Assembly (NCBI GenBank): GCA_024636855.1
Contig: JAGXGG010000105.1
Span: 1-57,315 of the forward strand
DNA from: Ignavibacteriota bacterium
Lineage (GTDB): Bacteria; Bacteroidota; Ignavibacteria; Kapaibacteriales; UBA2268
Length of the DNA: 57,315 nucleotides
Direction of reading: 5' to 3'
A program made the translations under genes and the position numbers. This document shows positions 17,314-26,647 of this stretch, one piece after another (the first letter of the stretch is position 1; each line of letters opens with the position of its first letter). The notes under the pieces were generated by a model. That model did no database searches, was not told the DNA's origin, and saw only the letters and a program-made list of their open reading frames with translations.

Positions 17314-20202
17314 ATGAAAAACAAATTAATAATCATTGGACTTGTCCTATTCTCGTTTACTTTTTCTTACTCTATGGATAAACATAATAGTGGAAATGAC
17401 CTACAGGAATTAAATATAAGTACTAATGACGCAGTAGTACAAATTGATAGAGTTAGTAATTCAAAAGATTGGACGGAATTTAGAAAAAGCACTACCAAAA
17501 AAGCTTTCCGTGCATTCGGTAAGCCTATCACAGTAAGTGGTTTTACTACAGTCAATGAAAACAACATAGAAGCAATATCTATGAAATTCATCGAGGATAA
17601 TCAAGATTTACTTGGGGTAGATAAATCACAAGTGGTATATCACAATTCGAACTATGTGATGGGTAAATGGTACGTTCACATGAAGCAAGAGATTAACGGA
17701 TTATTAGTTGCATTCTCTGGCATTGAACTGAAAGTAAATAAAAATGCACAGATTTTCTCTTACGGTGTTGAATATTACGAGACGAAGAAAGTTGATTTGA
17801 TTCCTCAAATCGGATTTAAACAAGCATATCAACTAGAAACCAAGCAGAGTCCCAAAGAAAATCTTATTATGGATAATGATAAATCTGGTAAACTCTATGC
17901 CTTTCCAATTTATGAAAATGGAAGTTATAAAATAGTAGCTGCCTATAGAGCAGAATACAAAGTTGACAATAAGGACTACGCCGTGTATATCTCATCTATT
18001 GATGGTCAAACACTTTTCAGAAAGAATATGACACATGAGCTAAAAACTACTGTAGAAGTATATACGAATGTAAAAGAAGAAAGTGCACTTAGCCCAGTTG
18101 TTAGGGTGCCAGCCGTGTACCAGACTATACACATAAAAGATAAAAGCTATACTACTGGACTAGATGGTAAATTTGAGTTAGACCTAAATACTGACGAAGA
18201 GGTTGTAGTTGATTTTGAAGGACCTTGGGTTAAATTCGAAAATCAAATTTTCAAACAAGGTCAGATAAATTCCGAGATAAAAGCCGGTGAGAATAATGTT
18301 ATAGAGTGGAATGAATCGAATAGTGAACTTAGAGAAAGAATGGTGGTTCACCATCTGAATAAGATTAGAGATTATTACAAAGCATTCGACACTACTAAAA
18401 AAGCTATGGACTTTCAAATGGAATTACTATTTGATAGGAGGAACTTTGGAGGCCCAAATGCATATTCAGGTGGTAAAACTATAGGCTTTGTTAATATAAA
18501 TGATAAATCTGCAAGATTAGCCGAAACACCAACTGTACTCTATCATGAATATGGTCATAGCATCAACATGTTACTATATCAAGAACTAGGACAACGCGAA
18601 GGAATGATAAACGGCGCTGCAAATGAAGGAATAGCAGATATTACTGCCGCATTAATGGTGGATGATTCAAGGGTTGGATATGGTGCGTATACAGCTGATC
18701 CAAATATTATTATCCGTAATTGTAAAAATGAATACAAATATCCAGACGATATTATTGGTGAGTCACATCATGATAGTCAAATACTATCTGGTGCTTTGTG
18801 GGATTTACGTGAGCTAACAGATTTGGAAACGGTTAGGAATTTAGCTCATTTCACTCGCTATGGTCTCCCAGATGATGCTGAAAATGACGTATGTTTTCAT
18901 GAATGGCTTATAGAAGTCCTAATAGCAGACGATGATGATGGTGATTTGACTAATGGTACTCCGCATAGTGATGAAATTACAACGGCTTTTGATAATCATA
19001 ATATTGGGTTTGACATACTGCTTAGAAAGGGTTTAAATCATAATCCTAATTTTGATGTAGTAACATCTAATAGTAATGTAACTATTAATAGTAATATAAT
19101 TGCAGAGTCAAACTTCAATAAAGATAGTTTAGAATTATCTATGGTCTACTCATTTGATAATTTTGAGACAGAAACAGAATTACAATTTATAGAAGCTACA
19201 AAAGATAACGGCTTTAAGTTTGAGTTTAATATTCCAAATAGTTTCGCCTTAATTAAATACTATTTCAATGTAAAAAATGTAACTACTGGTAGAATCACTG
19301 AAAAGATAGGTACTCCAAATGGTAAAAATACTTTTACATATGAATATGGATTTATCGAGAAGAAAAAAGAAAATTTGTTAACAAATGAGTGGGAATTCAA
19401 GAGAATAGGTGTTCAGCAAGGAGCGGTACTAGAGATAGCAACTCCGGATGTATTCGATTACTCTATAATAGGAATATCTGTAGTACAAACTACAGACTCT
19501 GACGATGATGACAATATATCTATAGTGACAGGAGCAAGTGCAAACACACAAACATTCTTCAACAGCATTCCATTTACAAGGTTACAAGGGTTTTCACCGC
19601 TGTATGATATATCAGAATACAATTACCCAGTTCTTAAATTCAAGACTTGGCACTCTAAACAATCATTTACTACATTAGCAGATGTAGATTTATTTATTTA
19701 TTTGAGTTCTGATGGTGGAACTACTTGGAAAGAAGTTTTCAAATTAGATGATAATGCAAATGCTAAGAAAGTATGGAATCAACAGTATATCAAAATAAAA
19801 GACCAAGTAGCTCTTACTAGTCAATTCAAATTTGCAATTGGGATTAATCCCAATTCATTTTTTCAAATTTCAAATGGATTCCCTACTTGTTTTTCCGAAT
19901 TCCAAATTGATGATATTAGCATCATAGACCCTGAGACTGTATCATCGGTTGAGTCGGAGCTAGGTAATCAATATAGCATTAGGGTAGATGATAATAATAT
20001 TAACATTATAGTTGATGAAAATGCATCAACAATGAGCGATATTAGTTTGTTCGATATAAATGGAAGAGTATTAGCTACAAAATCCAACAATAATTATAAC
20101 AGAAATATTTCAATTAGTAGAGGTAATCTAATATCTGGTGTCTATTTCCTAGAGATTAACAATGGAAAACAAGTTGTGACTAAGAAAGTATTGGTTGACT
20201 AA
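17314..20202 (+). CDS. Secreted gluzincin metalloprotease (fungalysin/thermolysin-like) with propeptide and T9SS domain
   Basis: The 962-residue protein has a signal peptide (MKNKLIIIGLVLFSFTFSYS), an FTP-type propeptide (about 40-110; AFRAFGKPITV, FIEDNQDLLGVD) and a PepSY-like segment (WYVHMKQEINGLLVAFSGIE). The catalytic domain has His411-Glu412-Tyr-Gly-His415 and a third zinc ligand candidate Glu438 in AANEGIADI. That is the gluzincin layout of M36/M4 peptidases with an inhibitory propeptide. The C-terminal half holds beta-rich modules and a T9SS type A sorting domain (DISLFDINGRVLATK, LISGVYFLEINNGK). It is likely secreted as a zymogen that processes extracellular protein. The SD-like AGAGGA... 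context before the ATG is weak but acceptable. Confidence 0.9.
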   Translation: MKNKLIIIGLVLFSFTFSYSMDKHNSGNDLQELNISTNDAVVQIDRVSNSKDWTEFRKSTTKKAFRAFGKPITVSGFTTVNENNIEAISMKFIEDNQDLLGVDKSQVVYHNSNYVMGKWYVHMKQEINGLLVAFSGIELKVNKNAQIFSYGVEYYETKKVDLIPQIGFKQAYQLETKQSPKENLIMDNDKSGKLYAFPIYENGSYKIVAAYRAEYKVDNKDYAVYISSIDGQTLFRKNMTHELKTTVEVYTNVKEESALSPVVRVPAVYQTIHIKDKSYTTGLDGKFELDLNTDEEVVVDFEGPWVKFENQIFKQGQINSEIKAGENNVIEWNESNSELRERMVVHHLNKIRDYYKAFDTTKKAMDFQMELLFDRRNFGGPNAYSGGKTIGFVNINDKSARLAETPTVLYHEYGHSINMLLYQELGQREGMINGAANEGIADITAALMVDDSRVGYGAYTADPNIIIRNCKNEYKYPDDIIGESHHDSQILSGALWDLRELTDLETVRNLAHFTRYGLPDDAENDVCFHEWLIEVLIADDDDGDLTNGTPHSDEITTAFDNHNIGFDILLRKGLNHNPNFDVVTSNSNVTINSNIIAESNFNKDSLELSMVYSFDNFETETELQFIEATKDNGFKFEFNIPNSFALIKYYFNVKNVTTGRITEKIGTPNGKNTFTYEYGFIEKKKENLLTNEWEFKRIGVQQGAVLEIATPDVFDYSIIGISVVQTTDSDDDDNISIVTGASANTQTFFNSIPFTRLQGFSPLYDISEYNYPVLKFKTWHSKQSFTTLADVDLFIYLSSDGGTTWKEVFKLDDNANAKKVWNQQYIKIKDQVALTSQFKFAIGINPNSFFQISNGFPTCFSEFQIDDISIIDPETVSSVESELGNQYSIRVDDNNINIIVDENASTMSDISLFDINGRVLATKSNNNYNRNISISRGNLISGVYFLEINNGKQVVTKKVLVD

Positions 20203-20204
20203 GA

Positions 20205-20438
20205 CTATTTCTTATCTTTATCGATAGGAATAGTTCTTGGAGTCATTTCTTTCAAGAATTTATCGATATATTTGTCATCAAGGAATATCAAAATAACTGA
20301 AATGATATAAAGTGGGATAGTGAATGTCATATCCACTTGTAAAGACAGAGCTAACGCAGTACTAAATAAAGTAGCAACGAGTAAGAAAAGTCCAATATGT
20401 CTGATTTTTAATTTCATACTATCGACATAAACGTTCAT
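20205..20438 (-). CDS. Small two-helix membrane protein, unknown function
   Basis: The 77-residue frame has two hydrophobic helices (IGLFLLVATLFSTALALSL and FTIPLYIISVILIFL), a short loop between them, and a lysine-rich, charged C-terminal tail ending in DKDKK. No family is recognised. It fills the space between the protease gene and the CopD-like gene and ends 2 bp from the protease stop, in convergent orientation. An internal Met8 is an alternative start. It is plausible as a real gene because it is the only frame here, but the evidence is modest. Confidence 0.55.
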   Translation of the reverse strand: MNVYVDSMKLKIRHIGLFLLVATLFSTALALSLQVDMTFTIPLYIISVILIFLDDKYIDKFLKEMTPRTIPIDKDKK

Positions 20439-20494
20439 AGAGCGTATTTATTTGGCAATAGTAAGTAGTAACAACAAATATAAAGGTAAGTACG

Positions 20495-20944
20495 ATGGGA
20501 ATAGAAAAAAGTATATTAGTAATCTTGCACATATTAGGTGCTTCAATTTGGATAGGTGGTATGCTGATTATGGCTCTTGGAGTATTACCAAAAGCTAAAA
20601 AAGCAAATGATGCATCTCTACTAAAAGATTATGAAGGTTCATTTCATATATTGGGTATGATAGCTTTGACTATGCAGTTCTTGACTGGTTTCCGATTAGC
20701 TATGATCTATGCTGGTGGTATGAAAGGACTATTCGATTTTTCAAATCACTTAGCTGTACTATTTGTTTGGAAGTTAGCTTTATTAATACTTACAATTGTA
20801 CTATTTGTATTCTTCAAGAAGAAGACATTGGCCAAGCTAACTGATGAAAACGTAGCTAGCGCATCAAATATGGTATGGAATATTACGATATTTGCCATCG
20901 CACTAATGGTACTAGGACTCGGATTCAGCCGCGGTATCATCTAA
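20495..20944 (+). CDS. CopD-like integral membrane protein
   Basis: The 149-residue protein has four transmembrane helices. The N-terminal helix carries ILHILGASIWIGGMLIMAL, the conserved His and Trp-x-Gly-Gly context of CopD/DUF2269-like proteins. Later helices show FHILGMIALTMQFLTG and LAVLFVWKLALLILTIVLFVF. CopD relatives are linked to copper handling or act as small haem-binding membrane proteins; which applies here is unclear. The 3' end overlaps the 3' end of uvrC by 33 nt in convergent orientation. Confidence 0.75.
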   Translation: MGIEKSILVILHILGASIWIGGMLIMALGVLPKAKKANDASLLKDYEGSFHILGMIALTMQFLTGFRLAMIYAGGMKGLFDFSNHLAVLFVWKLALLILTIVLFVFFKKKTLAKLTDENVASASNMVWNITIFAIALMVLGLGFSRGII

Positions 20945-22771
20945 ACTATTATTATCTTTATCGGCGAAATATTTGTGAATACTCTTCGCTTGTTTTTCGC
21001 CAATATGGACTTTGATTTGAGCTATTGAGCTATTGCGAATAGCTTCTACCGAACCCATATCTATTAATAATTTCTGTGCTGTTTTAGCCCCAATTCCCGG
21101 TATATCCGTTAACTCCGTCTTGAAAGTACGCTTTGACCTCAACTGACGATGGTAAGTTATAGCAAACCTATGTGCTTCGTCACGTAATTGCTGAATTAAC
21201 CTTAGTGAACTTGAAGTCCTAGGCAAAAGCACTGCTTCCGAATTACCTGGAAAGAAGACTTCCTCCAATCTTTTGGCTAGTCCAATTATTGTCACTTTTT
21301 CAAAAATACCTAACTCTTTTAATACTCCAACTGCCGAGGATAATTGCCCTTTACCACCGTCTATTACTATAAGGTCTGGTAATCTCTGATTTTCATTTAT
21401 CAATCGGCTATAGCGACGTTGTACAGCCTCTCTCATAGCTGCAAAATCGTCATTTTTGTTCACAGTCTGATTCTTGAATTTGCGATAATCTGATTTCTTC
21501 GGTTTGCCGTCCTCAAAGCAAACCATAGAGCTGACTAGCTCAGTACCATGTAGATGCGAGTTGTCGAAGCATTCGATTATACGAGGAAGCTTCTTTAATC
21601 TCAAATCCCTCTGTAGTGATTGCACCGCATGTGGTACAGTTTGTTCACGCTTATTTATAGCTAGTAAGTAGTCTTTGAGAATATACTGAGCATTGTTCTC
21701 TGCCAAATCTATCAGGTGCCTTTTATCACCAATTATTGGAATTTTAATGTGGACAGTAGCTTTGCGTTTCTCAGTTAGTATTGCCGCTAGAGTCTCCAAA
21801 TCTTCTGGTTCTGTGGGTAAGAAGATTTCTTTTGGAACGAACTCTTGTTCTGAGTACCATGAATCTAATGTACGTTGCAGTATTTCTGCATCGCTCAAAT
21901 CATCAGCCTTCTTGATTATAAAATGCTTGCGGCCTATTAGCTTTCCTTCACGAACGGTGAACACTAGTGAGCAAGCAGTATTTTCTTCTCTGTAAATACC
22001 AAAAACATCTCTATCAACTAAATCAGCTGTGACTACTTTCTGACGGGAAACGAATTGCCTCACAGCTCCTAGTTGGTCTCTTGCCTCGGCTGCTTCTTCG
22101 AATTTCATTTCCTCTGATAGTTGCTCCATTCTATCACGAAGGAATAGCTCCAAATCACGAGTTTTACCACTCAATATACTTTTAGCATAATCAACATTCT
22201 TGTTATATTCTTCGAAAGATATCAAACCCTCGCACGGGCCATCGCATTTCTTTATATGAAACTCCAAACATATCTTATGCTTTTTCTCTTGGATAGTACT
22301 TGCTGTTATATTTAGTTTACAAGTCCGCAATCTGAAAATCTTATGAATTAGGTCTAGAACTCGGTGCATATCACCAACTTTGGTGAATGGTCCATAATAT
22401 TTGGAGCCATCACGAACAACTGTCCTTGTTTGGAATATACGCGGGTATGGCTCGCTTGTAACCTTCACATAGGGATAAGACTTGTCATCTTTCAAATTGA
22501 CGTTGTAGCGTGGCTTATGCTTCTTTATTAGGGTGTCTTCTAGTATTAGGGCTTCTGCTTCAGAGTCTGTAACTATAAACTCCAAATCATCTATTTTGGC
22601 AACCAAAGCACGAGTTTTAGCATCATGTTGTTTTAGCTTATTGAAATAGGAACGCACTCTATTACGAAGTTTTATCGCTTTGCCTACATAGATTATTTTT
22701 CCCGAAGCGTCTTTGTATTGGTAAATACCTGGCTTCTGGGGGAGGTTCGCTATTTTATCTGAAAGTTCCAT
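20912..22771 (-). CDS. uvrC: Excinuclease ABC subunit C
   Basis: UvrC makes the dual incisions of nucleotide excision repair with UvrA and UvrB. The 619-residue protein is full length. It has an N-terminal GIY-YIG nuclease (PGIYQYKDASGKIIYVGKA), a UVR motif (LSEEMKFEEAAEARDQL near 215-235), the RNase H-like C-terminal nuclease (IIECFDNSHLHGTELVSSM, DLIVIDGGKGQL) and a helix-hairpin-helix tail (LTDIPGIGAKTAQKLL). The start follows the SDR stop immediately (TAAATG), which suggests coupled expression. Confidence 0.97.
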   Translation of the reverse strand: MELSDKIANLPQKPGIYQYKDASGKIIYVGKAIKLRNRVRSYFNKLKQHDAKTRALVAKIDDLEFIVTDSEAEALILEDTLIKKHKPRYNVNLKDDKSYPYVKVTSEPYPRIFQTRTVVRDGSKYYGPFTKVGDMHRVLDLIHKIFRLRTCKLNITASTIQEKKHKICLEFHIKKCDGPCEGLISFEEYNKNVDYAKSILSGKTRDLELFLRDRMEQLSEEMKFEEAAEARDQLGAVRQFVSRQKVVTADLVDRDVFGIYREENTACSLVFTVREGKLIGRKHFIIKKADDLSDAEILQRTLDSWYSEQEFVPKEIFLPTEPEDLETLAAILTEKRKATVHIKIPIIGDKRHLIDLAENNAQYILKDYLLAINKREQTVPHAVQSLQRDLRLKKLPRIIECFDNSHLHGTELVSSMVCFEDGKPKKSDYRKFKNQTVNKNDDFAAMREAVQRRYSRLINENQRLPDLIVIDGGKGQLSSAVGVLKELGIFEKVTIIGLAKRLEEVFFPGNSEAVLLPRTSSSLRLIQQLRDEAHRFAITYHRQLRSKRTFKTELTDIPGIGAKTAQKLLIDMGSVEAIRNSSIAQIKVHIGEKQAKSIHKYFADKDNNSLDDTAAESES

Positions 22772-23467
22772 TTATATATTGCCTTGCTTTGGCCTAAGTA
22801 CTATTTCTTCGATTGTTGTTCTTTTATTAGTTATTGCCTCAATAGCTGGTAGTATTGCATTTGCTATATCTTCTGGCTTCATCATTTTGTGTTCATGTTC
22901 TTTTCTCAAATCATTTGGCCATAGGTCAGTGCTAGTAGCACCAGGATAAACATTGACTACATCCACTTCATATTCTCTCAGCTCCTCTCTTAACACTTTC
23001 ATCAGAGTCGAAACGGCCGATTTACTAGCAGCGTACAGACTATTCCCAGTGAAAATATCTGTAACTGCAATAGAAAGTATATTAACTATCCCGCCTTTGT
23101 TTACAACCAAGTCGTCCAAAAACAGTTTAGTAGTAGCGAAGACCGAGCGATAGTTGAGGTCATTCACTGTATCAAAATCTTCGATTGACATTTCCTTATA
23201 GTCTTTGACGATTGTATTTCCAGCATTATTGACTAGTATGTCTATGCCAATATTTTTGCTCTTCAGCTGATTCCTAAATTGGACTACATCATCGTAGTTA
23301 GCAAAATCAACTTGGTAATACGACATATTCGGTAATAGTTTACTGGGAGCTTTTTCCCATCGTCCTGTTACTATTACGTTTGCCCCTTCGTCTGCTAACT
23401 TAGTTGCTATAGCCCAGCCGATACCACGAGTGGAGCCAGATATAAGTACGGTCTTTCCTTTCAGCAT
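22772..23467 (-). CDS. Short-chain dehydrogenase/reductase
   Basis: The 231-residue classical SDR oxidoreductase has the cofactor motif GSTRGIGWAIA (11-21), an Arg after TG that favours NADPH, the structural NNAG, a catalytic Ser in LSIA and the YAASK Tyr-Lys pair. C-terminal PGATSTDLW is typical. The substrate is not predictable. It is directly joined to uvrC with no intergenic base, which may be convenience rather than function. Confidence 0.88.
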   Translation of the reverse strand: MLKGKTVLISGSTRGIGWAIATKLADEGANVIVTGRWEKAPSKLLPNMSYYQVDFANYDDVVQFRNQLKSKNIGIDILVNNAGNTIVKDYKEMSIEDFDTVNDLNYRSVFATTKLFLDDLVVNKGGIVNILSIAVTDIFTGNSLYAASKSAVSTLMKVLREELREYEVDVVNVYPGATSTDLWPNDLRKEHEHKMMKPEDIANAILPAIEAITNKRTTIEEIVLRPKQGNI

Positions 23468-23591
23468 ATTCTTCTACTATTTTCAATATTATTATACGCA
23501 AGATACGGAAAAGTCGAAGCTTTCTTTTAATTGTAGGGAAAACAGGAAATCCGTATATTGAGAATTAGTCTATAAAACAATTAATAGAACA

Positions 23592-24701
23592 ATGAAATTT
23601 GTATTATCACTTTTATTATTGACTTTTGCACCAATTTATATATTTGCAAACGAATTAGAATTTCGACATTACGAAGAGGGTAAATTGCAATGGGATGACT
23701 TTACGTCAGTTCAAGATAGTACTATGGATTCAACATCACTATTCAAACCCTATATCAGTTTCAAAAAAGAAGACATAGAAAGAAATGATTCCAATTTTAC
23801 TGTAATCAAATCCTATAATTTTATCTTTAAAAATAAAGTTTATGCCCCTACCGAAAAGAGGACTAATGAGCAACTAAGGTACTACCAAATAATATTTGAT
23901 ATAAAAGAATATTACCGCAGGGAAATTCAAGATAGTATCAATATAAGAACCTTATTCGAGGGAATGCAAAGCCAATATTTACGAATAAATGCAATTTCTG
24001 ATTCGGTTATTACCACTTTTGAACTGGAATATCAGAACAATAAAAACACCTCTGTTTTGGAGAAGTGGGAAAACATATATAATACCAAATTAGTAAAAAC
24101 TGAGTTACTTCTTTTACCTCATGTAACAATTCCCAATTTTGGGGTCAGTCTTGATATTGGTGGTAGATATGGCATTTATACTGGAGAAATTAAAGAGATT
24201 ATAAAACCAAATTATGGATATTATTTTGGCTTTACTGTTTTCACAAAAGATTTATTCTTCTATTTAAGATTAGGTACAGTTGGTGGTAAAGTAAAAAAAG
24301 TCTTTATTTATGAAGATGATTGGCCCGAAGGAATGGGTTTGAATTTAACTGAATTTGACTTGAGTGTTGGTTATCCTCTTTTTAATAATAGTACTCACAA
24401 GTTAACTCCGTTTATTGGTTGGGGGGTTCACGAGATAACTGATAAAGGTGATAATGAGTTTTATGAAAATCTGAGTACTACTAGCCATAGCTTTGTCGCA
24501 GGTCTAAATTATGATTTGATACTTCACGAAAGTACTAATTTGGCTCCATCTTTTTTATTCTCAGGAAACAAATCTAATAAGCAAGATATACTTAATATTC
24601 GCTTATCTCTAACAAATGTGAACCACAGTTTCTTCAAAGGTAATTCGATTATGCTATCAGTTGGTTACTCAATATTCGGAAGACTTGTGTCAATTGAGTA
24701 G
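23592..24701 (+). CDS. Exported two-domain protein: degenerate DUF922-like N-domain plus C-terminal barrel-like domain
   Basis: The 369-residue protein has a signal peptide (MKFVLSLLLLTFAPIYIFA). Residues ~21-170 resemble the Bacteroidota proteins with a WxDF opening (LQWDDFTS) and an HEQxHFDIaE zinc-protease-like helix. Here that helix reads NEQLRYYQIIFDIKEYYRRE (92-111), so both expected histidines are missing. Residues ~180-369 look like an outer-membrane barrel (FGVSLDIGGRYGIYTGEI, FYLRLGTVGG, SIMLSVGYSIFGRLVSIE). A degraded copy of the last ~80 residues lies 70 bp downstream. The similarity to that protease-like group is my reading by eye; the safe statement is an exported beta-rich protein. 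Confidence 0.62.
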   Translation: MKFVLSLLLLTFAPIYIFANELEFRHYEEGKLQWDDFTSVQDSTMDSTSLFKPYISFKKEDIERNDSNFTVIKSYNFIFKNKVYAPTEKRTNEQLRYYQIIFDIKEYYRREIQDSINIRTLFEGMQSQYLRINAISDSVITTFELEYQNNKNTSVLEKWENIYNTKLVKTELLLLPHVTIPNFGVSLDIGGRYGIYTGEIKEIIKPNYGYYFGFTVFTKDLFFYLRLGTVGGKVKKVFIYEDDWPEGMGLNLTEFDLSVGYPLFNNSTHKLTPFIGWGVHEITDKGDNEFYENLSTTSHSFVAGLNYDLILHESTNLAPSFLFSGNKSNKQDILNIRLSLTNVNHSFFKGNSIMLSVGYSIFGRLVSIE

Positions 24702-25129
24702 TTATCAATTAGTAGCAGTAAGCTGTAAACCATGTCACTCAGAGGGAGCGTAGCTATCGAGCAAATTAGAAGAATTCGATGGGATAACACTAACAAACTA
24801 TAATTTTATTTATGGTCTCTGTTATGATTTCAATCTGACAACGAGTGTTTACATATCATCAAATTCAACCTATGAAGTTGGCCCATACACTAATCAACAA
24901 AACCTAAGATTACGACTTTTCGCTACAGATGTGAGCCATGATGTATTCAAAGGTAATTCTATAAATCTATCTCTTGCATATTCATTCTATGTGAAAATGA
25001 TAGACCTAATAGAGTAGGGGATTATACTCAGTTCAAGTTATAATTATTAAACTGCTTCGCAGTTCTATTAGATTCTTTGCTTCTGCTCTGCATAGCACAG
25101 GCACTTCGCTTGTTCAGAAAGACTAGGCT
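24702..25129. other. 428-bp interval without an intact gene
   Basis: Apart from the pseudogene fragment, this interval holds a GC-richer stretch (24733-24762, GTCACTCAGAGGGAGCGTAG). Near 25050 there is a short hairpin AACTGC-TTC-GCAGTT. A region at 25060-25125 reads on the minus strand as TTCTGAACAAGCGAAG ... GCAAAGAATC. Both ends loosely resemble the dispersed intergenic repeat in many Bacteroidota genomes (TCATTCTGAGCGAAGCGAAGAATC type). The match is approximate and unproven. Confidence 0.4.
24772..25017 (+). pseudogene. Decayed duplicate of the 3' end of the 23592-24701 gene
   Basis: Reading from GAA at 24772 to TAG at 25015-25017 gives 81 residues without a start codon. They align end to end with the last ~80 residues of the upstream gene. 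The shared core is FKGNSI-x-LS-x-x-YS near the C-terminus, and both end in IE-stop; the earlier parts keep the pattern F-x-x-G-L-x-Y-D. The frame upstream meets a stop at 24751-24753. This is a tandem duplication remnant, not a functional gene. Confidence 0.8.
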
Positions 25130-26539
25130 CTATTCCACTATCGCTAATTCTAAATCTTGTTCATCTAACAATAATTCACCTTTTGCTTTTATTTGACCGT
25201 ATCTGTGCTTTAGTGTGAAATAACCAATAATAGCTGTAGCTACTGCGCCAACTACTAATGACCAGAAGATACCAGGTAGTCCGAAGTACTTAGAACCGAA
25301 ATATGCTAATGGAACAAAGAATAAGAACATATATCCAATTGTCAGAGCTGCTGATTCTAGCGGTCTTTTCAGTACATTCAATGAGGTAGTGCATATCATT
25401 AGCATTCCTCTAAATGCCATAGCAAATGGTGTTATACTCAAGTAGAGTACCATCACTTCTACTACTGCAGGGTCTGATTTTACAAACCATGATATTGGCT
25501 CTTTGAATAGCTCGAAAAAGCCAATCATCGCAGCTCCCCAAACGAAACAGAAGGTAAAAACTATTTTAAAGGCTTTGTCAATTCTGTCAAATTTCAATGC
25601 TCCCCAGTTCTGTCCAATAAATGGACTGAGTACAGCTGCCGTAGCCATAAATACAGTTAGTACTAGTGATTCTATTCGTGATGCAGCACCAAGTGCAGCC
25701 ACAGCTGCCTCTCCATAGTCTGATGTGAAGTCGATGATAATACCGAAACCAGCAGGAAGTATTACGTTGCTAGCTGCAGTTGGCAAACCTACGTGGAGTA
25801 TCTCTTTCCAAGAATCCATCATTTCTTTAAATGTTGGTATCTCGAATGTAATCATGTCGTATTTGTAATACAATAATCTAAATGCTACAACTAAAGTAAC
25901 TACTCGTCCAATCAAAGTAGCTATTGCAGCTCCTTGTATTCCCATTGCAGGAACTGGCCCGAATCCGAATATAAAAATAGGGTCTAGTATTATATTAATA
26001 CCGACGGCGACAAGCATTATATAGCTAGGAGTCTTAATATCTCCCGTTGCCCGAATAGCGTAATTCCCAACCATAGGTACTATTAGGAATATCGTCCCGG
26101 GGAGCCATATATACATATACTCGCGTATATATACCATAGTCGAGTCATCAGCACCCATTGATTTGAATAGTGGATCAATGAATATAATACCCACAATTAT
26201 CGTGATAGCTGTTACTATTAATGCTAAAATAATAGAGTCAGTTGCTAATCTCTTTACTCTATGATCATCGCCCTCTCCAATGGCTTTGGAAATAACAGCA
26301 GTAGCTCCTATACCCAAACCCATTGCTATACCGATTACTACGAATACCATTGGGAATGTATAAGTAATAGCTGCGAGTTGTTTGACACCCAATTTGGCTA
26401 TAAATACTGTATCAACAAAGTTGAATCCTATGGCGGCGCCTATACCTATTGTCATAGGGATAGCCCCAAATAATAACTGTTTGCCTACATCGCCTGATAC
26501 GAATTTGGCTCGACTCTCATTCGATTTTATATCTTTCAA
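25130..26539 (-). CDS. MATE family multidrug/sodium antiporter
   Basis: The 469-residue, 12-helix integral membrane protein has two repeated halves typical of MATE transporters. The N-half shows LLFGAIPMTIGIGAAIGFNF and GLGIGATAVISKAIGEGD; the C-half shows GLPTAASNVILPAGFGIII, AALGAASRIESL and SPFIGQNWGALKFD. The family exports drugs or organic cations by Na+ or H+ exchange. The substrate is unknown. It is monocistronic, with a 108-bp gap to the TPR gene below it in the same direction. Confidence 0.92.
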   Translation of the reverse strand: MKDIKSNESRAKFVSGDVGKQLLFGAIPMTIGIGAAIGFNFVDTVFIAKLGVKQLAAITYTFPMVFVVIGIAMGLGIGATAVISKAIGEGDDHRVKRLATDSIILALIVTAITIIVGIIFIDPLFKSMGADDSTMVYIREYMYIWLPGTIFLIVPMVGNYAIRATGDIKTPSYIMLVAVGINIILDPIFIFGFGPVPAMGIQGAAIATLIGRVVTLVVAFRLLYYKYDMITFEIPTFKEMMDSWKEILHVGLPTAASNVILPAGFGIIIDFTSDYGEAAVAALGAASRIESLVLTVFMATAAVLSPFIGQNWGALKFDRIDKAFKIVFTFCFVWGAAMIGFFELFKEPISWFVKSDPAVVEVMVLYLSITPFAMAFRGMLMICTTSLNVLKRPLESAALTIGYMFLFFVPLAYFGSKYFGLPGIFWSLVVGAVATAIIGYFTLKHRYGQIKAKGELLLDEQDLELAIVE

Positions 26540-26647
26540 TTAGTACTCTATCGCTAGTGATTTTTTGTAACGTGCATAAAACGATTTAAATTAAGAATAA
26601 TTTTAATTGGATTCAAGGTATTAATGGTTGATGTGAGTAATTTGGGA

